Below are positions 1-6,473 of a DNA stretch of 64,000 nt, piece by piece. The notes under the pieces are model-generated. The model worked only from the letters and a program-made list of their open reading frames with translations, did not search any database and was not told the DNA's origin. Origin of the DNA: Alistipes provencensis (GTDB lineage Bacteria; Bacteroidota; Bacteroidia; Bacteroidales; Rikenellaceae); assembly GCF_900083545.1 (NCBI RefSeq), contig NZ_LT559262.1:2964324-3028323 (forward strand). Direction: 5' to 3'. Made by a program: the position numbers and the translations under genes. Every line of letters starts with the position of its first letter. Position 1 is the stretch's first letter.

Positions 1-82
1 GGGGGGGGGGATTTTTCATAGTAAAAATTACCCTGTTTTGTTTGGCCCTTTAAACAATAATACATACTTTTGTACAGTCAGT

Positions 83-107
83 TATGGTCTCTTACAAAGA
101 GACCATA
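83..107. repeat. Perfect hairpin
   Basis: TATGGTCTCTT and AAGAGACCATA form an inverted repeat around a very short loop. It begins about 10 bases after a TACTTTTG -7-like box (65-72), so a short transcript would start with this stem-loop. No function can be assigned. Confidence 0.5.
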
Positions 108-247
108 TATTCTTGTTGGCAGATTTATTGTTCCCAATTACACTGCGAATGTCGCAAAAATCATTTCAGCCATTCCGTAGCTTGTTTTGCAAGATTCCGA
201 ATCTCAATGCTGAGAGTTTTCAGTTCTCGCGTTCGTTGGTAGTTAAA

Positions 248-338
248 GTGGCGTGACTTGGGAACGCCACATCCGGCCTCGCACAGCGAGGACCTTTGTC
301 GGACAAAACGCAGTTTGTCGGACAAAGGTACACCTCGC
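248..338. repeat. Two adjacent palindromes
   Basis: GTGGCGT/ACGCCAC (248-270) forms one stem. A larger interrupted palindrome spans 286-338: outer arms GCGAGG and CCTCGC, inner arms built on CCTTTGTC and GACAAAGG with the motif TTGTCGGACAAA repeated on both sides. The inner stem is near-perfect, with one mismatch. Such a structure can be a protein-binding or transfer site; I see no adjacent gene that says which. Confidence 0.5.
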
Positions 339-695
339 TACCCTCTGATGAGGGTAAAGACCCGCCGCCGAAAATCCGGATCGAAGATTCTGATAAGTGG
401 CTGGCGGGAGTTCTGGCGCCGGGGAGTTTCCCGATGCAATATTACGATGATTTTCAAAGACTAAAAAGCATCGTTACCGGCCATAGACGGCCCGGGGAGG
501 GCACTTGGAATCAGGAAATAAAAGCCGTATTACCTTGCAACGGAATTGATGCAAATCACTGGTTCAATCAATAGATGGATGGCCATTCATAAAAATAATT
601 CTCTATCCAAAGATTTCCAGATTTCTTGAAATATTGAATTCCAGAAATATTTATTCCAATATGTCCAGAAATATAGATATCAGGATATCTCCGAA

Positions 696-746
696 TAAAA
701 ACAGCAGCAGCGGCAAAGAGCCATCATAGCTCTTTGCCGCTGCTGC
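696..746 (-). terminator. Intrinsic terminator of the element A integrase
   Basis: A perfect 18-bp stem (704-721 with 729-746) and a 7-base loop lie 25 bases after the integrase stop. They are followed on the minus strand by a T-rich run. This is a textbook Rho-independent terminator. Confidence 0.9.
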
Positions 747-770
747 CGATTCAATCGTTCGTTGTTGGTA

Positions 771-1985
771 TTATGCCGTCAGCACCTCCCCGATCTTTCG
801 CATCTCCCGACTGATGTTCGCTTCCGAGATTTTCGCATACCTTCGCGTCATGTTCGTATTCGTATGGCCCAGAATCTTGGCGATGATGTCGATCGGCATG
901 CCGTATTCAATCGCCAGCGTAGCGAACGTATGACGGGCGCAGTGTGTCGTCAAATTTTTCGGGATATTGCATATCCCGGCCAGTTCCTTCAAGTAGGCAT
1001 TCATCTTTGAGTTGGAGGGAACGGGCAATAGTTTGCCCCGGGATTTGCAGGTTTCGTCGGACTCGTATTTTTGCAGAATCCGGACGGCCTGCGGCAGCAA
1101 CGGCACCCTACTCATCACCGACGTTTTTTCTCGGGGCTTGTGAATCCATTGCATTCCCTGCTCGTCCGTGGTGATATGCTCCCGCTGCAAGTGGTCCGCA
1201 TCCGTAAAGGCCAGGCCTGTCAGGGCGCAGAAACAGAATACGTCCCGGATGCGGTCCAATCTGTCGTTGGGCATCGGATTTTTCAATAAGGTATCCAGTT
1301 CCTCTTTCGTCAGCGGAACCTTGACGTTCGTCCGGTCCACCTTCATCTTATAGTACCGGAACGGATTCTTTTCGATCCATTCGTTTCTTATCGCATAAAG
1401 GATAAAGTTTTTCAGACAGCACAACAGGTTGACCGCACCGTTGTTCTTGCAGTTGTGTGCTGTTTGCATAAAGGTATTCAGACCGTCGATATATTCGTAG
1501 CCGATCATATCCAGCGGCAGGTCGTCTTTGCGGTACTGTTGTTTGGTATATTCGGTCAGGTAGCGCAGCAGCCGGTGGTACTTGTTTGCCGTAAGCTGGG
1601 TGATGCGGGTCCCGACCTCCTTCTGCCGTTTGTCGCAGTACTTTGAAAATTCGGACAGGAACATCCGCGAACCGGAGGAGCTGATTAGCCGTTGTTTGAT
1701 CGAAAAGCAGTCCGGAGTTTTATTCTCTTTGAGGAGTTGGTCATAGGCCGCGAGAATATTGGCCCGGTAGCTGGCGATAATGCTGTTGATTCGCTGGTCT
1801 ATCTCGTCTTTGTAAAGCGAGCGTTCGAGACGCTGGTTCCAGCGTTCCGGTTCGATCTGGCACTGGGTGTGGACTTCGGTCGCACGGCCGGAGGTCGTGA
1901 TGCGGGCGTAAATGGGCGCTTTGCCCTTTTTCGTTACTTTGGTCTTCTTGCAGAAGAAAATCACGTTGAATGTCGTTCTGTGCAT
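771..1985 (-). CDS. Tyrosine recombinase (integrase) of element A
   Basis: 404 residues, site-specific tyrosine recombinase of the Bacteroidetes mobile-element type: N-terminal arm-binding domain (about 1-95), SAM-like core-binding domain (about 105-200) and C-terminal catalytic domain (about 215-400). Visible catalytic motifs are HCARHTFAT (His-x-x-Arg), LGHTN and the nucleophile Tyr in TRRYAKI. The place of the first catalytic Arg reads TGLAFTD, so Arg I is Ala, as in the CTnDOT integrase class, which lacks it. The gene ends in TAA, has its own terminator, and lies 250 bases from a broken tRNA-Gly copy with the same geometry as the second integrase and the intact tRNA-Gly. It probably integrates element A at tRNA-Gly(GCC). 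Confidence 0.93.
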   Translation of the reverse strand: MHRTTFNVIFFCKKTKVTKKGKAPIYARITTSGRATEVHTQCQIEPERWNQRLERSLYKDEIDQRINSIIASYRANILAAYDQLLKENKTPDCFSIKQRLISSSGSRMFLSEFSKYCDKRQKEVGTRITQLTANKYHRLLRYLTEYTKQQYRKDDLPLDMIGYEYIDGLNTFMQTAHNCKNNGAVNLLCCLKNFILYAIRNEWIEKNPFRYYKMKVDRTNVKVPLTKEELDTLLKNPMPNDRLDRIRDVFCFCALTGLAFTDADHLQREHITTDEQGMQWIHKPREKTSVMSRVPLLPQAVRILQKYESDETCKSRGKLLPVPSNSKMNAYLKELAGICNIPKNLTTHCARHTFATLAIEYGMPIDIIAKILGHTNTNMTRRYAKISEANISREMRKIGEVLTA

Positions 1986-2163
1986 GGCTGCATGGGTTTG
2001 GAATGGTTAAACGTATGCAGCATAGAAATATTGCAGCGTAAAACAATGCAAAACAGCGCATTATGCGTAATTCGTGACCTGTTTTTGTCCGGGTGAAAAC
2101 AGGTCACGAATTGGGTCGTACAAACCTGCTTTCAAATGCATCTTTTCGCAGGGCCTAAAAACG

Positions 2164-2198
2164 AAAAAACCTTACATATCATTGATACATAAGGTTTT
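2164..2198 (-). terminator. Terminator downstream of tRNA-Gly remnant
   Basis: AAAACCTTA and TAAGGTTTT arms form a hairpin followed on the minus strand by two T runs. It has the same position relative to the broken tRNA-Gly copy as the terminator behind the intact gene at 11780-11821. Confidence 0.75.
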
Positions 2199-2231
2199 CT
2201 GCTTTAATCTGCGCCTTTTTCAAAGGTCTCC

Positions 2232-2286
2232 AGAGCGGAAAACGGGACTCGGACCCGCGACCTCAACCTTGGCAAGGTTGCGCTCT
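2232..2286. repeat. Left attachment-site repeat of element B
   Basis: 55-bp direct repeat, identical to 11826-11880. It is the 3' part of tRNA-Gly(GCC), the standard target of tyrosine recombinases. Together with the integrase next to the other copy it delimits element B. Confidence 0.85.
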
Positions 2287-2339
2287 CAAGCCCCCAAAAC
2301 GCTGCGCGTTTAGGGGTAACCAACTGAGCTATTTTCTTT
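2235..2339 (-). pseudogene. Broken tRNA-Gly(GCC) copy (att remnant)
   Basis: Bases 2232-2286 are identical over 55 bp to 11826-11880, covering the anticodon arm, T arm and 3' acceptor strand of the intact tRNA-Gly(GCC). The D loop is then interrupted by 32 bases (2287-2318). After that the D-arm sequence resumes (2319-2334), but the 5' acceptor strand no longer matches its partner (AAGAAAA instead of GCGGAAA). It cannot fold into a functional tRNA. It is best read as the junction between two elements integrated one after the other at the same tRNA. Confidence 0.85.
2287..2318. repeat. 32-bp hairpin insert in the tRNA-Gly remnant
   Basis: Read on the minus strand, the inserted bases form CCCC-TAAACGC / GCGTTTT-GGGG around a 3-base loop, an 11-bp stem with one mismatch. 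The insert sits in the D loop, exactly where the direct repeat with the intact tRNA ends. It probably marks the element B side of the crossover. Confidence 0.6.
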
Positions 2340-2649
2340 TACGACGATTTTTCCGAATGTGTTTTACCTCGTTTTTCGCATTGGTTAAACGGATGGTTAA
2401 ACATTTGCGTCTGTCTGCTGGTTTGTAAATGGTTGTTAATTAGAGAATTGTTCAATGGGCTAAATAAGTTCTGAACACGTCATTTCTTGTTATTCATCGG
2501 CATAGTGATTTAATGGTTTCCAAATAAAAATTCCCGACCGTTAAGCCGAGAATTTGTGTCTGTCTACTGAAAGTAAAGGAAAAACGCCGCATTTTTTCGG
2601 CCCTCTCTCCTTAACCTTTATAGATACGATGCAATTCAACTCCACTAAA
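2335..2649. other. Intergenic, nothing recognised
   Basis: 315 bases without a convincing gene or RNA. Two loosely similar segments sharing TGTCTGTCT(A/G)CTG occur near 2410 and 2560. Confidence 0.5.
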
Positions 2650-3102
2650 TTATTGGGCAAATTGCATCAGATAATTTTCGCAAAATCCTGCTAACGGGAA
2701 TTTCACCATCTCGTCCCGTCCATCGGGCGTGGTGTATTGAAATAGGATTGTATCGGCTTTTACATGGTAGTCGAACAAACTCACCTGTTCGTCTGTTCCT
2801 TCTATCCGTACTGTATTTGCTGCCATTATGCCGATTATCCCGTCCATGTCTTTCAGTTCGCACTTTCATCCGAATATATAGCGTCGATTTTTGGTAAGTG
2901 TTATTTCGACGGGCTTTGTTATGTCTGCCATATTAGGGGCAAACAAGTAGATAAATGTTTCGGGATATATTCTGTCTTTGGGTTTCTCGACAAGCAGGGC
3001 TATTCCCTCTGTCTGGCTTCATTTGACCGTCTTTTGGATTATCTGCCTATCTTCCCACGTTTCGGCCTTTCATTCGGTTTTCGGTTGTTTGTATCTGTTC
3101 AT
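2650..3102 (-). CDS. Unknown 150-residue protein, open only if TGA is read through
   Basis: From ATG 3100-3102 the minus-strand frame runs 150 codons to TAA 2650-2652. It is interrupted only by three TGA codons, at 3070-3072, 3019-3021 and 2866-2868, with no TAA, TAG or frameshift. The contexts are KTE-x-KAE, TVK-x-SQT and YIFG-x-KCEL; Trp would fit each, especially the last. One ordinary Trp codon (TGG, 3055-3057) is present. Read conventionally, only the C-terminal 65 residues (from ATG 2847) remain. The product resembles no family I can name: a hydrophilic protein with a beta-rich C-terminal half. It may be an inactivated gene; the all-TGA pattern argues for recoding (see findings). Confidence 0.6.
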
Positions 3103-3304
3103 ATTGCGCAAAATATTATGTTATTTTTATCTTTATAAAGATAAGATTATTAGCGTAATAAACAAAATAAGAAAGTGACAAACTCTGCAAAAGGGTCTTA
3201 TAGATTAACCTTTTCACAAAGCCTGTCACTCGGAAAGAAAAGACAAACTTGGACAAATGGCATGAAATCAACCGCTTTGTCCAAGTCTGTAAAGTAAATC
3301 AGAA
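3103..3304. other. Short intergenic, AT-rich
   Basis: About 200 AT-rich bases between the TGA-containing gene and the first lipoprotein gene. It includes a small palindrome, ATCTTTATAAAGAT, near 3129-3142. No gene is seen. Confidence 0.4.
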
Positions 3305-3733
3305 TCAGATGCGCTTATAAGTACGAACCTCTTTCCCGTTGTAACCGTCTTCCTCGTCGATGTCGATAATGTTAAGCGTTGTGGAGTTCATCATTTCGAT
3401 AACTGACTGCTCGGTATAACCGTCGTCTTTATCGTCGTGATAAATTTTCGTAAGTTTATCCCCACTTATTGAGTATGTCCCTTTTGACGTATGCCCTGAA
3501 TTCGGGTATTCCTCCGTCCAAGTTCCATTACTATTAAATGTCAGATAGTGCATCGGTTCGTCGTCTTTGGGAATATCTTTATCTACGACAATCACACCAT
3601 TATCGTAGCCTGTAAGATGCGTGTATTCCCACTTACCAACGATTGAATTTTCTTCATTTTTGTCATCATCAGAACAAGCGAAAAATGAAGTCGTTATAAA
3701 GATAGCAGTTACAAATAAGAGAATCTTTTTCAT
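3305..3733 (-). CDS. Lipocalin-like lipoprotein 1
   Basis: 142 residues. It has a signal peptide with a lipobox ending in FFAC, then an Asp-rich SDDDKNEE linker typical of Bacteroidetes exported lipoproteins. The rest has the lipocalin-like pattern: IVGKWEYT near the start, NSNGTWTEE in the middle and a beta-rich C-terminus. It probably sits in the outer membrane as a small beta-barrel ligand-binding or accessory lipoprotein; ligand unknown. It is the third of three similar genes on the minus strand (4653 to 3305), separated by 36 bases from the second. It terminates with TGA. The paralogues share little beyond fold-level motifs. Confidence 0.8.
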   Translation of the reverse strand: MKKILLFVTAIFITTSFFACSDDDKNEENSIVGKWEYTHLTGYDNGVIVVDKDIPKDDEPMHYLTFNSNGTWTEEYPNSGHTSKGTYSISGDKLTKIYHDDKDDGYTEQSVIEMMNSTTLNIIDIDEEDGYNGKEVRTYKRI

Positions 3734-3769
3734 GGTAGTTTGAATTTATATATGGTGCTATTATCCTTT

Positions 3770-4234
3770 TTATCTATTTATTTTTTTGTAGGTATAGGTA
3801 TCTTCTTCTGTAAATTCGGGGTCGATTCTGCGTTCAAATAATATGAGTTGAGAAGATGTGAGTTTTTTGATTTGAAATTCCTGCATTTCTTCATAATCTC
3901 CATCCTTTTCTACGATTGTCAGTACATTATTAGACATCGTATATGTTCCGTTTTTTGAATTATTGACGCTTTGATTCGTATAGCTTACCCTTTTCATTTT
4001 TCCATGCCCGTCAAAGGTATAAGTCCAATAATAATCGTCATCATCTATTGCAGGATATGAATCAGACCATTCATCTCGTATCCCATCGTTATTGACACTC
4101 CACCCCTCAATGAGGGTGATTTGCCACGTTCCCGCAATTTGATTAGGGTCAATCTTGTTGTCATCATCATCGGAGCAGGCCGAGAACGTAACAGCCGCAA
4201 ACATAACGGCGGCAAGTAAAAGCATCTTTTTCAT
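3770..4234 (-). CDS. Lipocalin-like lipoprotein 2
   Basis: 154 residues with lipobox FSAC followed by SDDDD. The mature part opens with IAGTWQITLIEGW and has the FDGHGKMK turn, again the lipocalin-like layout of small Bacteroidetes lipoproteins. Its start ATG overlaps the stop TGA of the upstream gene (ATGA, 4231-4234), so the two are translationally coupled. Function unknown; presumably envelope-located cargo of element B. Confidence 0.8.
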   Translation of the reverse strand: MKKMLLLAAVMFAAVTFSACSDDDDNKIDPNQIAGTWQITLIEGWSVNNDGIRDEWSDSYPAIDDDDYYWTYTFDGHGKMKRVSYTNQSVNNSKNGTYTMSNNVLTIVEKDGDYEEMQEFQIKKLTSSQLILFERRIDPEFTEEDTYTYKKINR

Positions 4235-4653
4235 CGTTTGCTGAATATTTTAAGTTCGTATTCTTCCCAACCATCACCCTTTTCGTGGTACTCCAATTTA
4301 AGGGTCGATGCCGTCAGTTCCTTAATTGTAAAGGTTTGCGGGTCGCCGTATTGGCTATATCGCACCGTCAGTTTATTATTGGACGACACCGAATAGTCGA
4401 TGCTTTCCGATGAATCCATTTCCTTGTAAGACCCAGTATTATCGGAATTGAACACGAAATAGATTTGCGCATCGTTCATGTCCTCGTTCCACTCGTCTTT
4501 TACACCCTCGTCGATTTCATAACCGACGGAATGTGTGTAACGCCACGTTCCGACAAGTTCATCCAAATTGATTTGCACTTTATCGTCGTCATCGGAACAG
4601 GCGACAAAGGCAGTTGTGGCGAATAGAGCCACCAATAGAAACAACTTTTTCAT
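4231..4653 (-). CDS. Lipocalin-like lipoprotein 3 (first gene of operon)
   Basis: 140 residues with lipobox FVAC followed by SDDDDK. It carries the lipocalin-like signature LVGTWRYTHSVGYE, close in wording to the first paralogue (IVGKWEYTHLTGYD), and FNSDNTGSYKE. It is first in a three-gene operon preceded by an unusually long structured leader (4654-4912) and a -7 box at 4919-4926. It ends with TGA inside the ATGA overlap, which shows that UGA works as a stop in this element. Ligand and role unknown. Confidence 0.8.
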   Translation of the reverse strand: MKKLFLLVALFATTAFVACSDDDDKVQINLDELVGTWRYTHSVGYEIDEGVKDEWNEDMNDAQIYFVFNSDNTGSYKEMDSSESIDYSVSSNNKLTVRYSQYGDPQTFTIKELTASTLKLEYHEKGDGWEEYELKIFSKR

Positions 4654-4678
4654 AATTGAATAAGTTTAGGTTGTCGCC

Positions 4679-4912
4679 CCAGCACCAACACGACGATTAA
4701 TGTTTGGATTTAATTAAACAGAAAGCGTGGTGCTGAAAACTCATTTCATTGTAACAGGTCGTAGGAAACCTCGAAGATAAAATAAGCAACAGCCCCACGC
4801 CTATCCCATATAAGGATATGACGCGGCAAGTCGTCGGCTTACTCCTTCTTCTATCGAATTTCCTACGTTCGTTACAAAGGAATAAACTTACACTTTCCGT
4901 GTTTGTTCGTAT
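4679..4912 (-). ncRNA. Structured leader of the lipoprotein operon (possible third family member)
   Basis: The 260 bases between the -7 box and the first ATG fold, on the minus strand, into a nested long-range helix. TGTAAC and CGTAGGAAA pair with TTTCCTACG and GTTACA (4750-4876), an inner AGTAAGC/GCTTATT helix follows, and the apical stem is CCGCGTC-TATCC / GGATA-GGCGTGG. Downstream, CAGCACCACG and CGTG-TTGGTGCTG form another long hairpin (4679-4737). The order of helices and a CCACG motif able to pair with the apical GCGTGG recall the RNAs at 18139 and 24156, but sequence identity is low. No T-rich terminator is seen here. Confidence 0.4.
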
Positions 4913-4918
4913 GTCCCA

Positions 4919-4926
4919 CAAATGTA
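4919..4926 (-). promoter_or_regulatory. -7 box TACATTTG
   Basis: Matches the Bacteroidetes TAnnTTTG -7 element on the minus strand. It would start a transcript near 4912, giving the lipoprotein operon a 260-base leader. Confidence 0.6.
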
Positions 4927-5005
4927 GGAAACAAAAACGGATTATGCAATTATCGGCATCTTGGGGGCTGTTGCAGTTATAGACGTAGAATTAAAATTGA
5001 TCGGG

Positions 5006-5302
5006 TTAATCTTCTCCGCAAATTTCTTGTATCACGCCATCCATGTAAATCGCCTGCCCGCTTGTCAGCCGTCCCCACCAGCGACACCCTAATTCGTCGA
5101 TGATGATTTCGCCCTGTTCTTTCAGCCGTTCGGCCAGCCACGGAGTAACGAGCCACCATTCCAGCACCTCGTCTCCGTTAAAGGGATAGATGTATTCCTC
5201 GTCGATTTTTCCCGCTTGGATTAACCCCTCGATAACTGTGCTTTGTCCCCATAGGACATGGATGTCCGTAATTCGTTTGGCTCTCTCTTGTGTTTCGTAC
5301 AT
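5006..5302 (-). CDS. Unknown acidic 98-residue protein
   Basis: 98 residues, acidic, with six Trp residues all encoded by TGG, including LEWWLVTPWLAE and CRWWGRL. No signal peptide or membrane segment. I do not recognise the family; the wording resembles small proteins of Bacteroidetes mobile elements. It ends in TAA and is flanked by 350 and 248 bases of non-coding DNA. Its TGG codons contrast with the TGA-bearing genes of the same element. Confidence 0.6.
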   Translation of the reverse strand: MYETQERAKRITDIHVLWGQSTVIEGLIQAGKIDEEYIYPFNGDEVLEWWLVTPWLAERLKEQGEIIIDELGCRWWGRLTSGQAIYMDGVIQEICGED

Positions 5303-5509
5303 AGCGATTAAGGTTTTGTTTATCGCTTATCAGTAGTAATCCAACTCTATATAATATCAATAGTCTTTTATTGTATCGGTGTCCTGAACGCAGATAGGAG
5401 TAGTCTGTTTTATGTGGAATCCGATTAAATGGGATGGATGAAAATTCGGTTTTCCATCTGAAAATGGGGAGGGGTGAAAAAATGGAGAGTGTCGGTATAA
5501 GCACACTAT
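5303..5509. other. Intergenic, nothing recognised
   Basis: AT-rich spacer between two minus-strand genes. No ORF of substance and no clear promoter is seen. Confidence 0.4.
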
Positions 5510-5534
5510 AAAAAAGCGAGGAAAAATCCTCGCT
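5510..5534 (-). terminator. Intrinsic terminator
   Basis: AGCGAGGA/TCCTCGCT stem with an AAAA loop, and on the minus strand a following T5 run. It is 17 bases past the stop of the 5551-5943 gene. Confidence 0.85.
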
Positions 5535-5550
5535 AATATGAATCAATTTA

Positions 5551-5943
5551 TTATTTCTCCAGAAATGAATTTATAAACTTATCTATTCCTTCTGATTGAA
5601 TTATAGCCGCATCATATAAATCTGAAATATATGGACTTGCAGGGAAAGACCAGCGACTATTATATGAAATCGGATCACAAATATCCAATTGAATATTTTC
5701 GCAAATTGTATATTCATCATAATCCGCGTCTGTAAAAAATCTGTAGGAATAGCGGTATAATGAAAAGCTCTTCGTTTGACCACCTACAGTAACTGTAGCC
5801 ATCATTGCGTGCCCAATATTTTCGACATAAAGATTTGTCTGAATATTATCTCTCCTTAATGAGATTGGCTCCCATTCTATCTGTCCTTCTCTAGTAAGAG
5901 ATGTCATTTTCTTTATTGTAGCCTCAAGTGATAGATTTTTCAT
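5551..5943 (-). CDS. Unknown 130-residue protein
   Basis: Start chosen at ATG 5941-5943 (MKNLSLEA); an upstream in-frame TTG at 5964 would overlap the preceding gene. The protein is soluble-looking with alternating beta and polar stretches (LYVENIGHAMMATVTVGG) and no signal peptide. No family recognised. One base separates it from the stop of the upstream membrane-anchored gene, so the pair is an operon with its own terminator. The pair lies within element B and may be cargo; base composition is much AT-richer than the chromosome. Confidence 0.6.
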   Translation of the reverse strand: MKNLSLEATIKKMTSLTREGQIEWEPISLRRDNIQTNLYVENIGHAMMATVTVGGQTKSFSLYRYSYRFFTDADYDEYTICENIQLDICDPISYNSRWSFPASPYISDLYDAAIIQSEGIDKFINSFLEK

Positions 5944-5944
5944 A

Positions 5945-6418
5945 TTATAATTGGCTTTTTTCAAATTTAAGTAAATCAGATAATTGGCATATGTGGCTAT
6001 ATAGATTAATCACATCTTCCTTTGTATATTCTTTAGTGTAAATCCTTTGAAATATTCTCCACAAGGGAGTTTTAGTTCGCTCTAAAACAAAATTACTATA
6101 AATAATCAAATCACAAGATTTAATAAAAAATGAAAGGTCGGAATTGAAGGATTTACATTTTATTTTATCAATTAACACAATTAAGGATTTAATCTGAGAA
6201 ACTTCTTCCTTAACTTGCCCCCAATCCTTTCGGGTGTACGCTTTATATAAAGCATCTTTTAAAGCGGTTATTCTATGTATATAATCATCCATTTGACTAT
6301 TGAGGTACACATGTTTTTTGGCGTCTTGAATAGACGCTTTAACTCTTAAAGATACGATAAGAGTTGCACCACTTATAATCAAACTTAATATTGAACAATA
6401 ATCCGCAAATTCATTCAT
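5945..6418 (-). CDS. Unknown membrane-anchored helical protein
   Basis: 157 residues. One N-terminal membrane helix (SILSLIISGATLIVSLRV, about 9-26) is followed by a long alpha-helical, charged region (about 30-157). Topology therefore suggests a single-pass anchor with a cytoplasmic helical domain. It is the first gene of a two-gene unit with the 130-residue protein just downstream. Not a family I can name. Trp codons are TGG. Small two-gene units with a membrane anchor are common in mobile-element cargo, including defence genes, but nothing here proves that role. Confidence 0.6.
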   Translation of the reverse strand: MNEFADYCSILSLIISGATLIVSLRVKASIQDAKKHVYLNSQMDDYIHRITALKDALYKAYTRKDWGQVKEEVSQIKSLIVLIDKIKCKSFNSDLSFFIKSCDLIIYSNFVLERTKTPLWRIFQRIYTKEYTKEDVINLYSHICQLSDLLKFEKSQL

Positions 6419-6473
6419 ATTGCAAATATATATGAAATATTACAACATTATATTCGTCACTCTCCTAATTGTG

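Larger units (their letters stand above)
1..695. other. Non-coding left flank (part of element A)
   Basis: No convincing gene is visible here. Short open frames exist (for example 296-574 on the plus strand) but they run through palindromes and resemble no family I know. The stretch holds a TACTTTTG -7-like box at 65-72 and three hairpins described separately. It is probably the 3' accessory part of an integrative element whose integrase is at 771-1985. The first ten bases are a G run that may be an assembly-edge artefact. Confidence 0.5.

Noticed and set aside
296-574. 92-codon frame in the left flank
   Set aside because: It starts inside a palindrome and matches nothing I know; not supported.
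4697-4921. 74-codon minus-strand frame upstream of the lipoprotein operon
   Set aside because: It coincides with the folded leader and has no protein-like features.
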